Shown here: positions 61,703-64,000 of the stretch, piece by piece | Position numbering within the stretch: position 1 is the stretch's first letter | Layout of the letters: each line of letters starts with the position of its first letter | NCBI GenBank assembly: GCA_022710725.1 | Contig: JAKLGK010000003.1 | Span: forward strand, 62,001 to 126,000 | Source: Verrucomicrobiota bacterium | Lineage (GTDB): Bacteria; Verrucomicrobiota; Kiritimatiellia; CAIQIC01; JAGNIJ01 | Direction: 5' to 3' | Length of the DNA: 64,000 bases | Notes under the pieces: model-generated | The model's database searches: none | The model's input: the letters and a program-made list of their open reading frames with translations, nothing else | Told to the model about the DNA's origin: nothing | Translations under genes and position numbers: made by a program

Positions 61703-62188
61703 ATGGACATTCTGACGATTAAACAGATCGTGGCCCTGATGAAGGACAACGACCTGTCCGAGTTCGAGGTCGAGGAAAAAGGCCTGCGGATTTCCATCAA
61801 GCGGTCGCTGGGCGGCGAGCCGCGCGTGGCGATTTCCGCCCTGCCCGTGGCCTCGCCCCCCGTGGTCGTGTCGGCCGCCGCCACGGCTCCCGGCGTGGCC
61901 CCCGCGCCGGCGCCGGCCGCCCCCGCGGAAGTCCCGGAGGAATCGAAGTGGACGCCGGTCAAGTCACCCATCGTCGGAACCTTCTACCGCGCGGCCTCGC
62001 CGGACGCGGAGCCCTTCGTCACCGTGGGCCAGCAGGTGGAGCCCGACAGCATCGTCTGCATCATCGAGGCGATGAAGGTGATGAACGAGATCAAGGCCGA
62101 GACCCGCGGCGTGGTGAAGAAGATCCTGGTGGACAACGCCTCGGCGGTGCAGTACGGCCAGACGCTGATCCTGATCGACCCGGCATGA
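61703..62188 (+). CDS. accB: Biotin carboxyl carrier protein of acetyl-CoA carboxylase
   Basis: It carries biotin between AccC and AccA/AccD. The 161 residues start [20 protein letters not shown]. An Ala/Pro linker (about 45-80) precedes the biotinyl domain [19 protein letters not shown]. The modified lysine is K125 in [14 protein letters not shown]. It is followed by accC after 34 bp. The biotin made by the bio genes in this window would be attached here. Confidence 0.96.
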   Translation: MDILTIKQIVALMKDNDLSEFEVEEKGLRISIKRSLGGEPRVAISALPVASPPVVVSAAATAPGVAPAPAPAAPAEVPEESKWTPVKSPIVGTFYRAASPDAEPFVTVGQQVEPDSIVCIIEAMKVMNEIKAETRGVVKKILVDNASAVQYGQTLILIDPA

Positions 62189-62222
62189 GGCCCGGCCCGG
62201 AGGACGCGGAGAAGACACCGCC

Positions 62223-63587
<1,365 letters not shown>

Positions 63588-63605
63588 GCCGTGGGGGACC
63601 TGGCC

Positions 63606-64000
63606 ATGAGCGAAGCGACACCGGCGGAGAATAATGCAACGATGGACCCGCGCCACCCCCTCCGGGCAGCCGGGGCGGCCGTGCCCCCGGATGACAACGC
63701 CGAGGAGGGCATGGATCAGGGCGAGATCAAGATACATCACCACGTCATCGCCACCATCTCGCGGCTGGCGGCCCTGAAGGTGCCGGGCGTGGCCGCGTTG
63801 AGCCCGTCGTTCGCCCAGGGCCTGGCGAAGGTCTTTGGCAGGAAGATGGACGACACGGGCATCCGGGTCCTGCTGCTGGAGACGGGCGTGGTCATCGACC
63901 TGTACGTCGTCGTGCATTTCGGCGTCCGCATCCCGCAGGTGGCCTGGCAGGTCCAGAGCGAGGTGCGCCAGGCGGTGGAACAGATGACGGGCAAGAACGT
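63606..64000 (+). CDS. Asp23/Gls24-family protein, 3' end cut by window edge
   Basis: At least 131 residues, starting MSEATPAENNATMDPRHPLR. From about residue 38 the family pattern is visible: QGEIKIHHHVIATISRLAAL, VPGVAAL, then VVIDLYVVVHFGVRIPQVAW and QVQSEVRQAVEQMTGKN. The role of these alkaline-shock-like proteins is not settled; they often lie after accB-accC and before nusB, as may be the case here. Confidence 0.9.
   Translation, partial: MSEATPAENNATMDPRHPLRAAGAAVPPDDNAEEGMDQGEIKIHHHVIATISRLAALKVPGVAALSPSFAQGLAKVFGRKMDDTGIRVLLLETGVVIDLYVVVHFGVRIPQVAWQVQSEVRQAVEQMTGKN

Overview
The window is a GC-rich (roughly two thirds G+C by eye), gene-dense piece of bacterial chromosome with mostly housekeeping genes, short gaps and many ATGA-type stop/start overlaps. 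It most resembles the PVC superphylum, probably a Verrucomicrobiota/Kiritimatiellota-type organism. The best marker is a 50-codon gene at 12942-13094 whose product starts MSLHSSWKTG and ends AYGLPKTKGT; I recognise this as the small basic protein family found in Verrucomicrobia and Chlamydiae. Supporting signs are a divergent FtsZ, several secreted LamG or DUF2961 proteins, Lys/Ala micro-proteins and TTCCA/TGGAA palindromic repeats. The assignment is an inference, not proven by a 16S gene.

Layout. 1-2.7 kb: the 5' part of bioA and a secreted LamG-like protein, both on the minus strand. 2.8-8.5 kb: lnt, prfB (with its programmed frameshift), then trpC, a small membrane protein, trpF and trpB. 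trpF carries a three-copy, 31-bp-phased palindrome array inside its reading frame. 8.5-13.1 kb: yicC-like, gmk, separate coaC and coaB, a promoter-led structured RNA region ending in a 19-residue Lys/Ala micro-protein, nrdR, an unknown protein and the small basic protein. 13.1-19.2 kb: a deoxyribosyltransferase-like protein, proS, an IHF/HU protein, hisS and aspS. 19.2-24.5 kb: a LacI-type regulator, a secreted CUB-like protein, and a minus-strand block of a kinase-like protein with altered active site, an L,D-transpeptidase and accA. 24.6-33.7 kb: a ComF-like protein, accD, folC, a NUDIX protein, envelope lipoproteins, two tail-anchored proteins and an O6-alkylguanine-DNA methyltransferase. 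33.8-40.5 kb: a reduced dcw cluster, murG-murC-ddl-ftsQ-ftsA-ftsZ. 40.5-42.3 kb: small envelope proteins, tRNA-Lys and a NERD-like protein. 42.4-50.4 kb: a four-gene two-component cluster with no DNA-binding output domain. 50.4-54.2 kb: bioC, a BioH-like hydrolase, bioF (minus) and bioB (plus). 54.2-55.2 kb: a radical SAM protein and a palindrome-bounded, AT-richer islet. 55.2-64 kb: nadA, an unknown SWIM-like protein, an exported DnaQ-like exonuclease, cysS, tmk, holB, accB, accC and the start of an Asp23-family gene.

Functionally the window links biotin synthesis (bioA, bioC, BioH-like, bioF, bioB; no bioD or birA seen) with its main consumer, acetyl-CoA carboxylase (accA, accD, accB, accC all present). 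It also holds envelope synthesis and division, four aminoacyl-tRNA synthetases, and tryptophan, CoA, NAD and nucleotide metabolism. I see no CRISPR array, prophage, insertion sequence, toxin-antitoxin pair or defence island. The most notable unexplained signals are the related palindromic repeats in trpF and in the bioB-nadA gap, the structured RNA with its micro-protein at 11.2-11.6 kb, the kinase-like protein lacking canonical active-site residues, and the FtsZ with a changed synergy loop.
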